From assembly GCA_028281625.1 (NCBI GenBank), contig JANQJN010000005.1, forward strand, positions 1 through 54,389: 54,389 nucleotides of DNA, written 5' to 3'. The stretch is from Emcibacteraceae bacterium (lineage in GTDB: Bacteria > Pseudomonadota > Alphaproteobacteria > Sphingomonadales > Emcibacteraceae). Made by a program: the position numbers and the translations under genes. Shown here one piece after another: positions 19,443-28,897 of this stretch. Numbering within the stretch: the first letter of the stretch is position 1; each line of letters opens with the position of its first letter. The notes under the pieces were generated by a model that did not search any database, had not been told where the DNA came from, and saw only the letters and a program-made list of their open reading frames with translations.

Positions 19443-22025
19443 TTAGAATTCGTAATTAAACCCTAGCTGGAATGTTCTACCAATCTCAAAAGATTCAGCA
19501 ATTTCCGTACCTTGCATCCTCAGCGCCTTCTCATTAAGAAGGTTTTGTGCCTTAAATGTTACAGTTACCGGATTCTCACCCCAAAGGTTGACATCGCGAC
19601 TGTAAAGAAGGTTCAACTGAAGCGGAATATCTTCAATCAAATCAGGTCTGTTTGAAGAACCAAGACGGTAAATCCGATCTCCCTGATAATTGACGATGAT
19701 ATTGAACTTTTCACCGATATCGAGGTTTTCGAAACCAACCTGGAGGTTCGCCAGATAGTCAGACTGACCTTGCAATCTTCCAACCAGATTGGTAATGCGG
19801 TCAAAGTTATCAGCGCTTCTGGTCACTTCGGAGTCGATGTATGACGCGTTAGCCTTTACAAAGAATTCCCGGTCACCAACTGTGGTAAGAACTTTTTCAA
19901 TTTCCGCTTCAAAACCTTTTAGTGTTGCATTTTCCGCATTGGCAATTGTATCGGCTTCACCGTCCCCACGCGCGAAGATTGATTGCTCGATCGGGTTATC
20001 AATTTCCTTATAGAAGGCACCCAGCGTCAAACTTTCACCAGCCGCAAAGTACCATTCAAACCGTGCGTCATAACTGCGAATTGTTGCTGGCGTCAGATCA
20101 GGATTACCTCTTTCTGTACGGCCATCTTCACGAACGAAGAACACAGGTGCCAGCTCGCGGCTGTCAGGTCTGTTGATCGTTTCAGAGAAGGCAAGACGAA
20201 TTTGCATATTTTCAACAAATTCCCACGTCACTGTTGCAGAAGGAAGCCACTTGGTGAGTTCCTGATTGATGGTGATGTCTTCAAAGGTTGTACGGTCTGT
20301 TGAGTTAACGGACTGGACACTGTCTTCGTAGCGTACACCCGCAGAAACACGAACTGTGTCTGTCACCTGCGCATCGATTTGCGCAAACAGTTGAGTATTT
20401 TCGAACTCAGCCGTAAAGGCACTTGAAGCGTCAAAGAATTCGTCCAGATAGATGCCATTTGGATCAATATTGACTGACCCGAAAATTACTTCTGGAACGA
20501 AAGTTCTTAGCTCGTCATTGGAGACTTGCGAGAGGTTAAAGCCATATTTCTTATAATCAGAATCACGGCTTTTCTCGTTGTAGCTCGCACCAAATTTGAA
20601 ATCGAGTGCAACGCTTTCAATGTAAAATGGTTGTTTAACATTGAAACCGATGTCATTGGAGGTATCGTCCAGGTCACCATACTCAATCCGGTTACTATCG
20701 TTACGACGAAGCATTTCGAAAGCGTCCGAATTGTTGTCATACACATAAGTATAACGCTTGCGCATCGGCACATCACGCTTTGCTTTGGTTGTATTGGCAT
20801 GCCAGTAAAGCTCCGTTTCAGAAGCATCGAAAAAGTCGAAGATATGTTCACCATCAAGTGTGTGTGACCATACTTGTCGCTCCACCCAGTCGAGGCGGGT
20901 GAAGTTCGCAAGATCTTCAGAGTTGGTACGACCTTGTTGAATTTCAACTGTTTTCTGGCTTGATCGTAGAAGCAACGATGTATATTTGATCGCGTGATCC
21001 ACATTGATCTGCCAACCAAGTGACGTAAATGCATTGAGATCAATATCCCATGTGGTCACATCGTAACCACATTCGGATCCCGCAACACCAACGGCTTCAC
21101 AAGCCCGTGGGCTAAAATCACGGTCTGCTTCAAGGCCCGATGCAGTTGCACTTGATGCCTTATAGGAGCTTCGCTGGCCAAATTTATTTCTGAATTTGCT
21201 GCCATAATCGACCGCAAAAATCACACCAAACTCTCCTTCGTCACCAGCAGCCATACTGGTACCACCGGCAGTGTTAAAGTCAAAGTCAGGTGCGTTATTC
21301 TGAAAGTCAATCGACCAAACATATGGAATGGCTTCACCTGCCTGCTCAAGCGTGGCCGGGCTCATACCTTCCAATGTTGGATTTGCCGCAATGATTGATG
21401 GAATTTCACGTGTACCATCATCAAAGCCAAATAAATCGGTGTCACTACCATAATAAGTCAGGCCATCTTTGAATGTAGAAGCGGTATTGAACCCCGTACC
21501 CAAGCCAATTTCAAAAAATGGCTCGTCTGGAACTACTTTTGTGCGGATATCAATGACACCGCCACCAAAGGCCCCCGGAAATTCAGCAGAGTATGTTTTT
21601 TGAATTAACACACTGCCCACAAGTGAAGTCGGGAAGATATCCAGTGGCACCGCTCTTTTGAGCGGATCCGGTGAAGGAAGCTCAATTGCGTTAAGCAGTG
21701 TAGATGTATAACGCTCGTTAAGACCTCGAATTACAACATATTTGCCGGTTACGTCCGGTGAAATACCAGGCAGTCGAGTAAGCGCAACCGCGATGTCACT
21801 ATCCCCCGCCAGACTAAAATCGTCAGAGCCGACAACGTTCGAAATTTCAGATGTCGCCCTTTTTTCGTTTGGAATATATCGCCCTATTGTAACGATAGTA
21901 TCCACATTACTTTGATCTGCTTGCTGCGCCTCTTGTGCTGAAACAAGTTGCGGTGCTGTAAGTGCACAGGAAGCGAGTAACGCGCATTTTAATGTATTTT
22001 GGAACATTTTCATATTTGTCACCAT
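19443..22025 (-). CDS. TonB-dependent receptor (plug + beta-barrel), T2SS-associated
   Basis: 860 aa; VVIRGLNERYTSTLLNAIELPSPDPLKRAVPLDIFPTSLVGSVLIQKTYSAEFPGAFGGGVIDIRT; ends FQLGFNYEF. Confidence 0.92.
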   Translation of the reverse strand: MVTNMKMFQNTLKCALLASCALTAPQLVSAQEAQQADQSNVDTIVTIGRYIPNEKRATSEISNVVGSDDFSLAGDSDIAVALTRLPGISPDVTGKYVVIRGLNERYTSTLLNAIELPSPDPLKRAVPLDIFPTSLVGSVLIQKTYSAEFPGAFGGGVIDIRTKVVPDEPFFEIGLGTGFNTASTFKDGLTYYGSDTDLFGFDDGTREIPSIIAANPTLEGMSPATLEQAGEAIPYVWSIDFQNNAPDFDFNTAGGTSMAAGDEGEFGVIFAVDYGSKFRNKFGQRSSYKASSATASGLEADRDFSPRACEAVGVAGSECGYDVTTWDIDLNAFTSLGWQINVDHAIKYTSLLLRSSQKTVEIQQGRTNSEDLANFTRLDWVERQVWSHTLDGEHIFDFFDASETELYWHANTTKAKRDVPMRKRYTYVYDNNSDAFEMLRRNDSNRIEYGDLDDTSNDIGFNVKQPFYIESVALDFKFGASYNEKSRDSDYKKYGFNLSQVSNDELRTFVPEVIFGSVNIDPNGIYLDEFFDASSAFTAEFENTQLFAQIDAQVTDTVRVSAGVRYEDSVQSVNSTDRTTFEDITINQELTKWLPSATVTWEFVENMQIRLAFSETINRPDSRELAPVFFVREDGRTERGNPDLTPATIRSYDARFEWYFAAGESLTLGAFYKEIDNPIEQSIFARGDGEADTIANAENATLKGFEAEIEKVLTTVGDREFFVKANASYIDSEVTRSADNFDRITNLVGRLQGQSDYLANLQVGFENLDIGEKFNIIVNYQGDRIYRLGSSNRPDLIEDIPLQLNLLYSRDVNLWGENPVTVTFKAQNLLNEKALRMQGTEIAESFEIGRTFQLGFNYEF

Positions 22026-22047
22026 TTTATAAATAAAATTACAAAAT

Positions 22048-22077
22048 GCTGTGGCGGTAACAGTGTATCGCCACAGC
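22048..22077 (-). terminator. Intercistronic hairpin/attenuator
   Basis: GCTGTGGCG-(12 nt)-CGCCACAGC perfect 9-bp stem; minus strand continues ATTTTGTAATTTTATTT. Confidence 0.65.
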
Positions 22078-22093
22078 TTTCGTTATCGTTTCC

Positions 22094-24823
22094 TTAGTCG
22101 TTGACCCAAACTGTCCAACCGTTGAGCCAGTTGCCAGCTTCATTCGGAACCGCACCAATGTGTGTGGTTGCATCGAACCAGGCATCCAGTGTTGTTGGAT
22201 CTGTTACGGTCACACCATTTTCGGTTGCACCGTTAATGAAGGCGTGCGAACCACCGGTTGGCGCAACCAGTGTGCTTGCACCAGTTCCATTATTGGCTTG
22301 ACCGTTAAACCATGCCGCCAGGTCGCCATCTTCAGCGTCTGAAGCAAAGCTTGTTGTACAGGACATGTAGGTTGAGGTGATGGTGATACCATCGGCACCG
22401 TCACGTCTTGCGTATGTCGCGGCCTGGTCAAGGTCCAGACATTGATCAAGGAAGTTTGCAACAACTGTGTTGGTGATTTTGGCACCGGTACCTTCACGAA
22501 GGAGCATACCGATGTCGCCGCGCGTATCACCACCTACCAGCGTAATATTCGATAGCAGGGGTTGCGCATATGGTGTTGCATCGTTGTCGCTTCCGTTGTT
22601 ATCCGCTTCGATACCCTGGTCAGTAGCAGCCTGGTTATCGTTTTGAACAACGACGGCATGTTGAATTGCACCGCGCCATCCTTTGGTCCAGTCGATACTG
22701 TCATCGTCCGCACCTGTAACAACCAAATGCTTTACGCGAACTGTACCGCCGAAGAATTCAACGCCGTCGTCAGCTCCGTTATGAACCTGCAGATAATCAA
22801 CTTCTGTACCGCGGCCAACACCTTCAAAGGCGATGCCGTTAAGTTCATCATCATCCGTGATTGGGTTACCTGCATATTTCACAACGACATAGTACATTTG
22901 ACCACTGTCGTCGTCATCGTCGTTACCGCCGTAAAGGCCGCTATCGCCTTCACCTGCTGCTTCACAGATGCCAACGCCACAGCCGTTGATGGTTGCGCGA
23001 CCATTGATCACCAGACCGCCCCATAGAGATGTATCTGTATCAAGGTTACGTGTCGCATCGTTGGTTGCTGTCATTGTGATTGGCGCATCTGCCGTACCGT
23101 TAGCAAAGATTTTCGAACCGCGTGAGATCACGAGGAAGGAAAGTGGATCTTCACCTGCAATGGTTACACCTGCGTCAATAAACAGGTTACCTGCTTCGGC
23201 GTCAGCAATTGGGTTATTCACATCACCGCCAAGGTCTTCACCGATAACCACTTTTCCGCGAAGGAAGTAGTCAAGGCCTGCCGCCAGGCGGATGTTACCA
23301 GTATATTCACCTTGAAGGATACAGCCACCGGCACCGTTTGATGTTGAGCCTACTGGGCAAACTGGGTTCGGGTTAATGGCATATGACCATCCGAGTGTCC
23401 AGTTATCCGCAGCGTCATCTGACTCTACAGCACCAATATATGTTGTTGCGTCAAACCAAGGGTCAATTGCGTTTACGTCAGTTGCTGTTACACCATTTTC
23501 AGTAACACCGTTGATAAAACCAGAAAGCGTTGAAGGCTGAGCCGAGTTATTGGCTTGTCCAAGGAACCAGGCCTCAAGGTCGCCATCTTCCGCGTCAGAA
23601 GCAAATGGAACATCACAGCCCAGTAATGTTGATTGGATTGTGATACCATCTGCACCGTCACGACGTGTGTATGTTGCTGTCTGATCGAGGTCGAGACAGA
23701 AATCCAAGAAATCTGTTACAACCGTATTGTAAATATTGGCACCTGTACCTTCACGAAGAAGCATACCAATGTCACCGCGTGTTTCGCCGCCAATGATTGT
23801 TACATTTGACAAAGTTGGCTGTGCAAATGGTGTAGCATCGTTGTCACTGCCATTGTTATCGGCTTCAATACCTTGGTCGGAAGCTGATTGGTTGTCATTT
23901 TGCATGATAAGAACGTGCTGGGCACGACCGCGCCAGCCTTTTGTCCAGTCAAGACTGTCATCGTCAGCACCAGTAATGATCAAATGTTTGATGTCAGCTG
24001 TACCACCGAAGAACTCAACACCATCGTCCGCACCGTTATGAACGTGAATGAAGTCTAGCGTTGTGCCGCGACCAACACCTTCAAAGGCGATACCATTAAG
24101 CTCGTCATCATCTGTGATTGGGTTACCAGCGTAGCGAACCTGAATGTAACGCATTGTACCTGAGCTATCATTATCATCTATACCGCCGTACATTCCGCTA
24201 TCACCTTCACCAGCAGCTTCACAAATACCTGCGTCACAACCGTTAATGGTTGCTAGACCGTTTACAACGATACCGCCCCATTCGGATGTAAATGCTTCTG
24301 AAAGAGCGTTGGCATTGGCATTAAAACCGCGCTCAATGTCTGCAGCAGAGGTAAAGATAATCGGCTGACCAACATTGCCGTCAGCATCAATTGTTGAACC
24401 ACGTGCAATTACAAGGAATGAATTTTCATCAAGACCGGCAATTGTTGTGCCAGGCTGAATTTCAAGATTTACACGTGTACCGCCAGTACCGTCAGAAAGT
24501 GTTTCCTGACCAATTGTCACTTTACCATTCAATAGGTAAGTGTTTCCGGCTGTTAGCGTAAGATTTTGTGTAACTGTACCTGAAATTTGGCAAGCACTAC
24601 CTGTTCCCAGCGCCACTTCCGTGGTTCCAGCAGGACAGTCAACAACGACGCCACCGCCACCACCACCGCCGCTGCCACCGCCGCTGCCGGTGCCAGGATT
24701 ATCACCGGTTTCACCTTTCGAGGCAAGCTCGGTATTTTTGTCTGCACAACTTGTAAAAGCTGAAAGAGAAACTGCTGCGAAAATAATCAGAAGCAGTCTT
24801 TTAACATTATTGAGATTTGTCAT
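22094..24823 (-). CDS. Large secreted lipoprotein with tandem internal duplication, ElpS-like T2SS substrate candidate
   Basis: 909 aa; lipoprotein signal (LSAFTSCADKN), Gly/Ser linker GTGSGGGSGGGGGGG, two about 420-aa repeats sharing GNPITDDDELNGIAFEGVGRGT and GIEADNNGSDNDATP. Confidence 0.8.
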   Translation of the reverse strand: MTNLNNVKRLLLIIFAAVSLSAFTSCADKNTELASKGETGDNPGTGSGGGSGGGGGGGVVVDCPAGTTEVALGTGSACQISGTVTQNLTLTAGNTYLLNGKVTIGQETLSDGTGGTRVNLEIQPGTTIAGLDENSFLVIARGSTIDADGNVGQPIIFTSAADIERGFNANANALSEAFTSEWGGIVVNGLATINGCDAGICEAAGEGDSGMYGGIDDNDSSGTMRYIQVRYAGNPITDDDELNGIAFEGVGRGTTLDFIHVHNGADDGVEFFGGTADIKHLIITGADDDSLDWTKGWRGRAQHVLIMQNDNQSASDQGIEADNNGSDNDATPFAQPTLSNVTIIGGETRGDIGMLLREGTGANIYNTVVTDFLDFCLDLDQTATYTRRDGADGITIQSTLLGCDVPFASDAEDGDLEAWFLGQANNSAQPSTLSGFINGVTENGVTATDVNAIDPWFDATTYIGAVESDDAADNWTLGWSYAINPNPVCPVGSTSNGAGGCILQGEYTGNIRLAAGLDYFLRGKVVIGEDLGGDVNNPIADAEAGNLFIDAGVTIAGEDPLSFLVISRGSKIFANGTADAPITMTATNDATRNLDTDTSLWGGLVINGRATINGCGVGICEAAGEGDSGLYGGNDDDDDSGQMYYVVVKYAGNPITDDDELNGIAFEGVGRGTEVDYLQVHNGADDGVEFFGGTVRVKHLVVTGADDDSIDWTKGWRGAIQHAVVVQNDNQAATDQGIEADNNGSDNDATPYAQPLLSNITLVGGDTRGDIGMLLREGTGAKITNTVVANFLDQCLDLDQAATYARRDGADGITITSTYMSCTTSFASDAEDGDLAAWFNGQANNGTGASTLVAPTGGSHAFINGATENGVTVTDPTTLDAWFDATTHIGAVPNEAGNWLNGWTVWVND
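22097..24645 (-). repeat. Tandem coding duplication (unit A about 23365-24645, unit B about 22097-23364)
   Basis: Two homologous blocks seen in protein and DNA; boundaries approximate. Confidence 0.85.
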
Positions 24824-25147
24824 TTCGACCCCATTTTAATTAATAAATTGAACACTTTTGTTCAGCCTTATGTTTGGTTTGGACTCACCCGAGTCCTTTA
24901 AGCTGTTCCTACATAGGGGGGGTATGTGATGTTTTTGTTTCAGTGGTGTGATAAAATTATGAAATAGAAATTAACGAATTAGAAATTGATTAAAACGCTT
25001 AAATAACAGTAGCTTATTCGAAAATTTTCAATAAACCAAAAAATCATAATTAACGATCATTACAGTTTTGTTGATCAATTTTCGGAAAAGATTACAAGTT
25101 TACATACTGAAAATTCATAGAGTCCAGATGAGACTCGGAGGCCGATC

Positions 25148-25681
25148 CTAGGAAAGCAGCAGAAGTATTTCGTCTTCAAACAACCAACAAATCCAGATGG
25201 CGATAGCAATGAATGGACCAAAGGGTATTTTGAACTCGCTCAGGCCTGATTTTTTAGTCATCAGTTTGGGCGTAGCATACAAAATAGCCCCTATCGAAGA
25301 GATCAACATCATGATCGGCAGAACAATCGGATTAAGCCACACGGCCCCGGCAGCAAAAAGTTTAACATCGCCCATACCAAGTCCCTGCTTCCCCCTTATC
25401 ATTTTGTAGAAAATCGAAATCAGAAGAAACGCCGTCAATGCAATTGAAAATGAAATTAAGGGACTTATAACGCCAATCCCCGAAATTGTGGTATAGGCAA
25501 TCCCCCATACCAAAACAGCGCCAGTTAATATATTCGGCAACTTCAGCGTTTTAAAATCGAAGTAACAAAGCGCCACAAACAGTCCCCAAAGTGGCAACGC
25601 AAAATAAAATGGCCTTTCTGAAAAAAACATCATAGTAAGAGATGCCAAAATCAGAAAGGCCACTGAAATCTTTTTTGCCAC
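25148..25681 (-). CDS. Prepilin peptidase, A24 domain only (GspO-like)
   Basis: 177 aa; multiple TMs, GLGMGDVKLFAAGAVWL active-site motif, first Asp in YFDFKTLKLPN; no N-terminal methylase domain. Confidence 0.85.
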   Translation of the reverse strand: MAKKISVAFLILASLTMMFFSERPFYFALPLWGLFVALCYFDFKTLKLPNILTGAVLVWGIAYTTISGIGVISPLISFSIALTAFLLISIFYKMIRGKQGLGMGDVKLFAAGAVWLNPIVLPIMMLISSIGAILYATPKLMTKKSGLSEFKIPFGPFIAIAIWICWLFEDEILLLLS

Positions 25682-25740
25682 TTATCGAACCCGCATATAG
25701 ATTGCTAATGTTCGAGCATAGTGGAGGAAATTATATATTT

Positions 25741-26112
25741 TTACAAGTTCCCAAGACGCTCAATACCGTCTTTTGCAATATATTTTACTTTTCGGGGCAT
25801 ACCTGACAAAGTCATGGCAAAACTATTATCATGCCCGTCCAAAATTTCCTGATAAAGTGCGTGCGCCTGCTCAATACGACCTGTTGCGCTATATATAAAA
25901 GCAAGATTCACTTTCGCAAAAATTTGATCTTCAGGACCAAAGTCGGTTGAAATTAATTCGGCTTCGGCTGATGACCAGTCGCGGTTAGCGATTTTATCAG
26001 CCGCAATGCTACTTTCTTGTAAAAGAATAAGTGATGAAGAAAGATCTTCTGCATTTGCCGCACTTATTCCCAGTCCAAGGGTGAGTGCTATTCCTATCGC
26101 CAATTTCTTCAT
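25741..26112 (-). CDS. Small secreted TPR-like protein
   Basis: Start trimmed to MKKLAIGIALTLGLGISAANA (signal peptide) with AGGAG just upstream; helical repeat-like body. Confidence 0.6.
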   Translation of the reverse strand: MKKLAIGIALTLGLGISAANAEDLSSSLILLQESSIAADKIANRDWSSAEAELISTDFGPEDQIFAKVNLAFIYSATGRIEQAHALYQEILDGHDNSFAMTLSGMPRKVKYIAKDGIERLGNL

Positions 26113-26153
26113 ATTGTACTCCTTTGCATTATTTAACGTAATTTTTTTTAATA

Positions 26154-26171
26154 CTGTCACATAACTGTAAT
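26154..26171 (+). promoter_or_regulatory. Pho-box-like direct repeat
   Basis: CTGTCAC-ataa-CTGTAAT, two heptamers at 11-bp period. Confidence 0.5.
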
Positions 26172-26256
26172 ATTCGAGTGATATGATAATATCGATTAAT
26201 GATAAATTGACCTCGAATCGGCGGGAAGTCAACGGCTTACGCTGAACCTCCTTCAT

Positions 26257-26289
26257 GTTTAACAAAACTGTAACAAAACTTTAACTTAA
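26257..26289 (+). promoter_or_regulatory. Pho-box-like triple direct repeat
   Basis: GTTTAAC-aaaa-CTGTAAC-aaaa-CTTTAAC-ttaa, three heptamers at exact 11-bp period. Confidence 0.5.
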
Positions 26290-26382
26290 TGGTCATTTCG
26301 ACTTAATGTCCTTGTCATTTTCTGCTGCTTTTATGTCTAAATTGTAAAATTTATTAATTTTTTATTTAGGCATAATATTCAA

Positions 26383-26946
26383 ATGGGCAAATTTCTCGCA
26401 GCAATTTCAATTGTTATACACTTCTATATGGCAGCGACCAGTACGTCATATGCTGGCAGCGGTGTGGTAGGCGAAATTAATATTCCGTCTGAGTTAACCC
26501 GATATGCTTATGCTGTGCCAGCTCCTACTGCAGAAACACGCGATCCTTCTTATTCAGTTGCAGTTACCTTTGTAAGATCGACTGGTCTACACAAAAGTCT
26601 TTCTCTATTGCTGCTTGATTCAGTAAAAACCGATGAAGTGGTGGAAGCCGCGATTTTAAAATATGGATTTGAGAACGTAAAAAACATTGTAGTCGACAAC
26701 ATCAAACACACCACCACAGACTATCGTGATCAATGGAATGACTTACTTGCCACAATCTATAGCAGTCAGTTTGACGCGCACATTTTGATGTCAATTGTTA
26801 AAAAGGGTGAGAAGTCACCTTATTTTGCTGACTTTATTGCCCGGCAAAAGCAAATGAATACCAGTGAGCAGCTGGCTACAAGTGATGTTTTCAAAAAAGC
26901 TCACAAAGAACTTATTAATTCTCTTAGAATAAATTTCGATAGCTAA
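26383..26946 (+). CDS. Secreted protein of unknown function
   Basis: 187 aa with signal-peptide-like N-terminus; no family recognised. Confidence 0.6.
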   Translation: MGKFLAAISIVIHFYMAATSTSYAGSGVVGEINIPSELTRYAYAVPAPTAETRDPSYSVAVTFVRSTGLHKSLSLLLLDSVKTDEVVEAAILKYGFENVKNIVVDNIKHTTTDYRDQWNDLLATIYSSQFDAHILMSIVKKGEKSPYFADFIARQKQMNTSEQLATSDVFKKAHKELINSLRINFDS

Positions 26947-27049
26947 CTTCTTCCCATCGAAAATTGAGCCCCTTGAGTCCAATACTTGCGGGCTGCATTA
27001 ACGTTCTGTTACGCCATAATCCATTAAGTATAAAAGTCGCCAACTAAAC

Positions 27050-27958
27050 TTACCGATTACCCAATATCTGTACGGAATCGCTTTGTGCACTCTTGTCCGG
27101 TACGACGTAAACCTTAACCCCATTTAAAATTTCTGACATTTCTTCGAGATATATGCGTCGCTCCATCGTTTCAGGCGACTTCTGCCATTCTTCCGCAAGG
27201 CTGGTAAAACGAACCACCTCGCCCCTTGCTGTTTCAAGCCGGCTAAACTGATCTGCCAGTCCCTCATTTCTAATCCGGGTGGCTTCAGCTTCTGCGTCAA
27301 ACAACATTTGGTTTTTCTGGGTTTCTGCCTGTTCTATTCTTCTGTAGCGATCGGAGTTGGCATTTTGAACCAACTGGAACGCGTCCGCAACACCATCATT
27401 ATTTGGCGGCGAAAGAGACTTAACAATAACATCCTGAACTTGAATTCCGGTATTGGCACCATCCAGTTCATCTTGCATGGCCTGCCGGATGCGGCTTCCA
27501 AGCAGCTGGCGCCCTGTTGTCAGAATATCGTCAACACTTTGTTCCACCAAAGATCTTGTCAACATCTTTTGTGCCACGTAATCAAGGAATACTTCCGGAT
27601 TATCATGAGACGTTTCATAGAGATCCAGCTGCGTTATCGTATATTGAATATCAACCTGGATTTCCACCAGACTGGCACCGCCCGTCATCCATAAGTTTCT
27701 CGCACCAAACGTGAAGCTCTCAAGTGTGGGAGCGGTATCTCCCACCGAAAGAATCAGGTTTGCTTTGGTTGTTCTTACTGTTTGACTGCCAAATGGATAC
27801 GGCGCATTCCAATGAATACCTGCTTCGACATTACGGTCAATCATTTTACCGAATATGTAGGTGACAGCGGTTTCTTCTGGTTCCACCGCATAAAAGCCGG
27901 AGACGGCATAGAGCGGTAGCAGCAATAATCCTAAGCCATATAGAAGTTTCTTAATCAT
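27050..27958 (-). CDS. SPFH/band 7 protein, HflK-like
   Basis: 302 aa; N-terminal TM; FYAVEPEETAVTYIFGKMIDRNVEAGIHWNAPYPFGS; VQDVIVKSLSPP; coiled-coil tail. Confidence 0.85.
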   Translation of the reverse strand: MIKKLLYGLGLLLLPLYAVSGFYAVEPEETAVTYIFGKMIDRNVEAGIHWNAPYPFGSQTVRTTKANLILSVGDTAPTLESFTFGARNLWMTGGASLVEIQVDIQYTITQLDLYETSHDNPEVFLDYVAQKMLTRSLVEQSVDDILTTGRQLLGSRIRQAMQDELDGANTGIQVQDVIVKSLSPPNNDGVADAFQLVQNANSDRYRRIEQAETQKNQMLFDAEAEATRIRNEGLADQFSRLETARGEVVRFTSLAEEWQKSPETMERRIYLEEMSEILNGVKVYVVPDKSAQSDSVQILGNR

Positions 27959-28881
27959 TATCTATCCGCCGATCTGTTTTCAAGAGGTGGATTTGTTAGA
28001 AGATCAAGCAGTGGGGAATCTTCCGGCAGTATCAATGTTGTATCAAGATCAATGATGCTTCCATACACTTCCAAAGTTCGCAAAAATTCGTAAAAATCTT
28101 CTTTATCTTTATAGGCTTCCGCGTAAATGCGTGCTGCTTCTGCTTCTGCTTCACCACGTGCGATCTCCGCTTCAGCTTCGGCTGAAGCAATTATCTCAGC
28201 GCTTTGTCTGCTTGCGTCCGCAAGGATTTTTCTAGCTTCTGCATCCCCTTCTGAGCGGTAAGATTTCGCAATACGCTCACGCTCCGCACGCATACGGGCA
28301 TACACACTGATCAAGTTCTGTGCAGGGAAATTGAATTTTGAAACTCCAATGTTGGTAAATTCAATACCATAATCGCGACTGGCCAGCGTGGAGGCCTCAT
28401 TAAAGATCGATTGTTCCATTGCGGAAATATTTTCAGCTGCCATCATGTCACTGAGCTGACTAATGTCGGCAGGGATATAATCCGTGAATGGTTTTTGCCC
28501 TAGCGCTGCACCAAAAAGGGACTTCACCAGATTTTCTATACGAGCTTCCGCTGCATCTCTGGTTCTAAGTGCCGTCAGGAACTTTTCCGGATCCACAATC
28601 CGCCATGTCAGGAAGGAAGAAACAATGATATTCTTTTTGTCTGACGTTAAAAATTCTTCTTCTGGTATAATCTGATACATATTGCGTTTATCGAAACGGA
28701 CAACCCTTTCAAAGGGCATAGGAAGCTTCATTCTGAGACCGGGCTCATCATGCACTGCAACCGTACGACCGAAACGTGTCACAATACTAAATTCCGCTTC
28801 ATTGACCACGAAAAAGGACGTCATCAAGTAAGAGACTATTAATATTGAAATTACGACAATTGGGGCTTTTTTCTTCATCAT
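27958..28881 (-). CDS. SPFH/band 7 protein, HflC-like (start trimmed to MMKKKAPI)
   Basis: FFVVNEAEFSIVTRFGRTVAVHDEPGLRMKLPMPFERV; AEAEAEIARGEAEAEAARIYAEAYKDKEDFYEFLRTLEVY typical of HflC; SD-like GGGAAGAG. Confidence 0.88.
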   Translation of the reverse strand: MMKKKAPIVVISILIVSYLMTSFFVVNEAEFSIVTRFGRTVAVHDEPGLRMKLPMPFERVVRFDKRNMYQIIPEEEFLTSDKKNIIVSSFLTWRIVDPEKFLTALRTRDAAEARIENLVKSLFGAALGQKPFTDYIPADISQLSDMMAAENISAMEQSIFNEASTLASRDYGIEFTNIGVSKFNFPAQNLISVYARMRAERERIAKSYRSEGDAEARKILADASRQSAEIIASAEAEAEIARGEAEAEAARIYAEAYKDKEDFYEFLRTLEVYGSIIDLDTTLILPEDSPLLDLLTNPPLENRSADR

Positions 28882-28897
28882 TTTAAATCTCTTCCCT

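Noticed and set aside
20507-21043. 178-aa minus ORF inside TonB receptor
   Set aside because: Alternate frame of a clear receptor gene; no family signal.
22562-23026. 154-aa + ORF
   Set aside because: Antisense to the duplicated lipoprotein; composition reflects the reverse frame.
24640-24705. GC-rich simple repeat
   Set aside because: Explained by the Gly/Ser linker of the lipoprotein.
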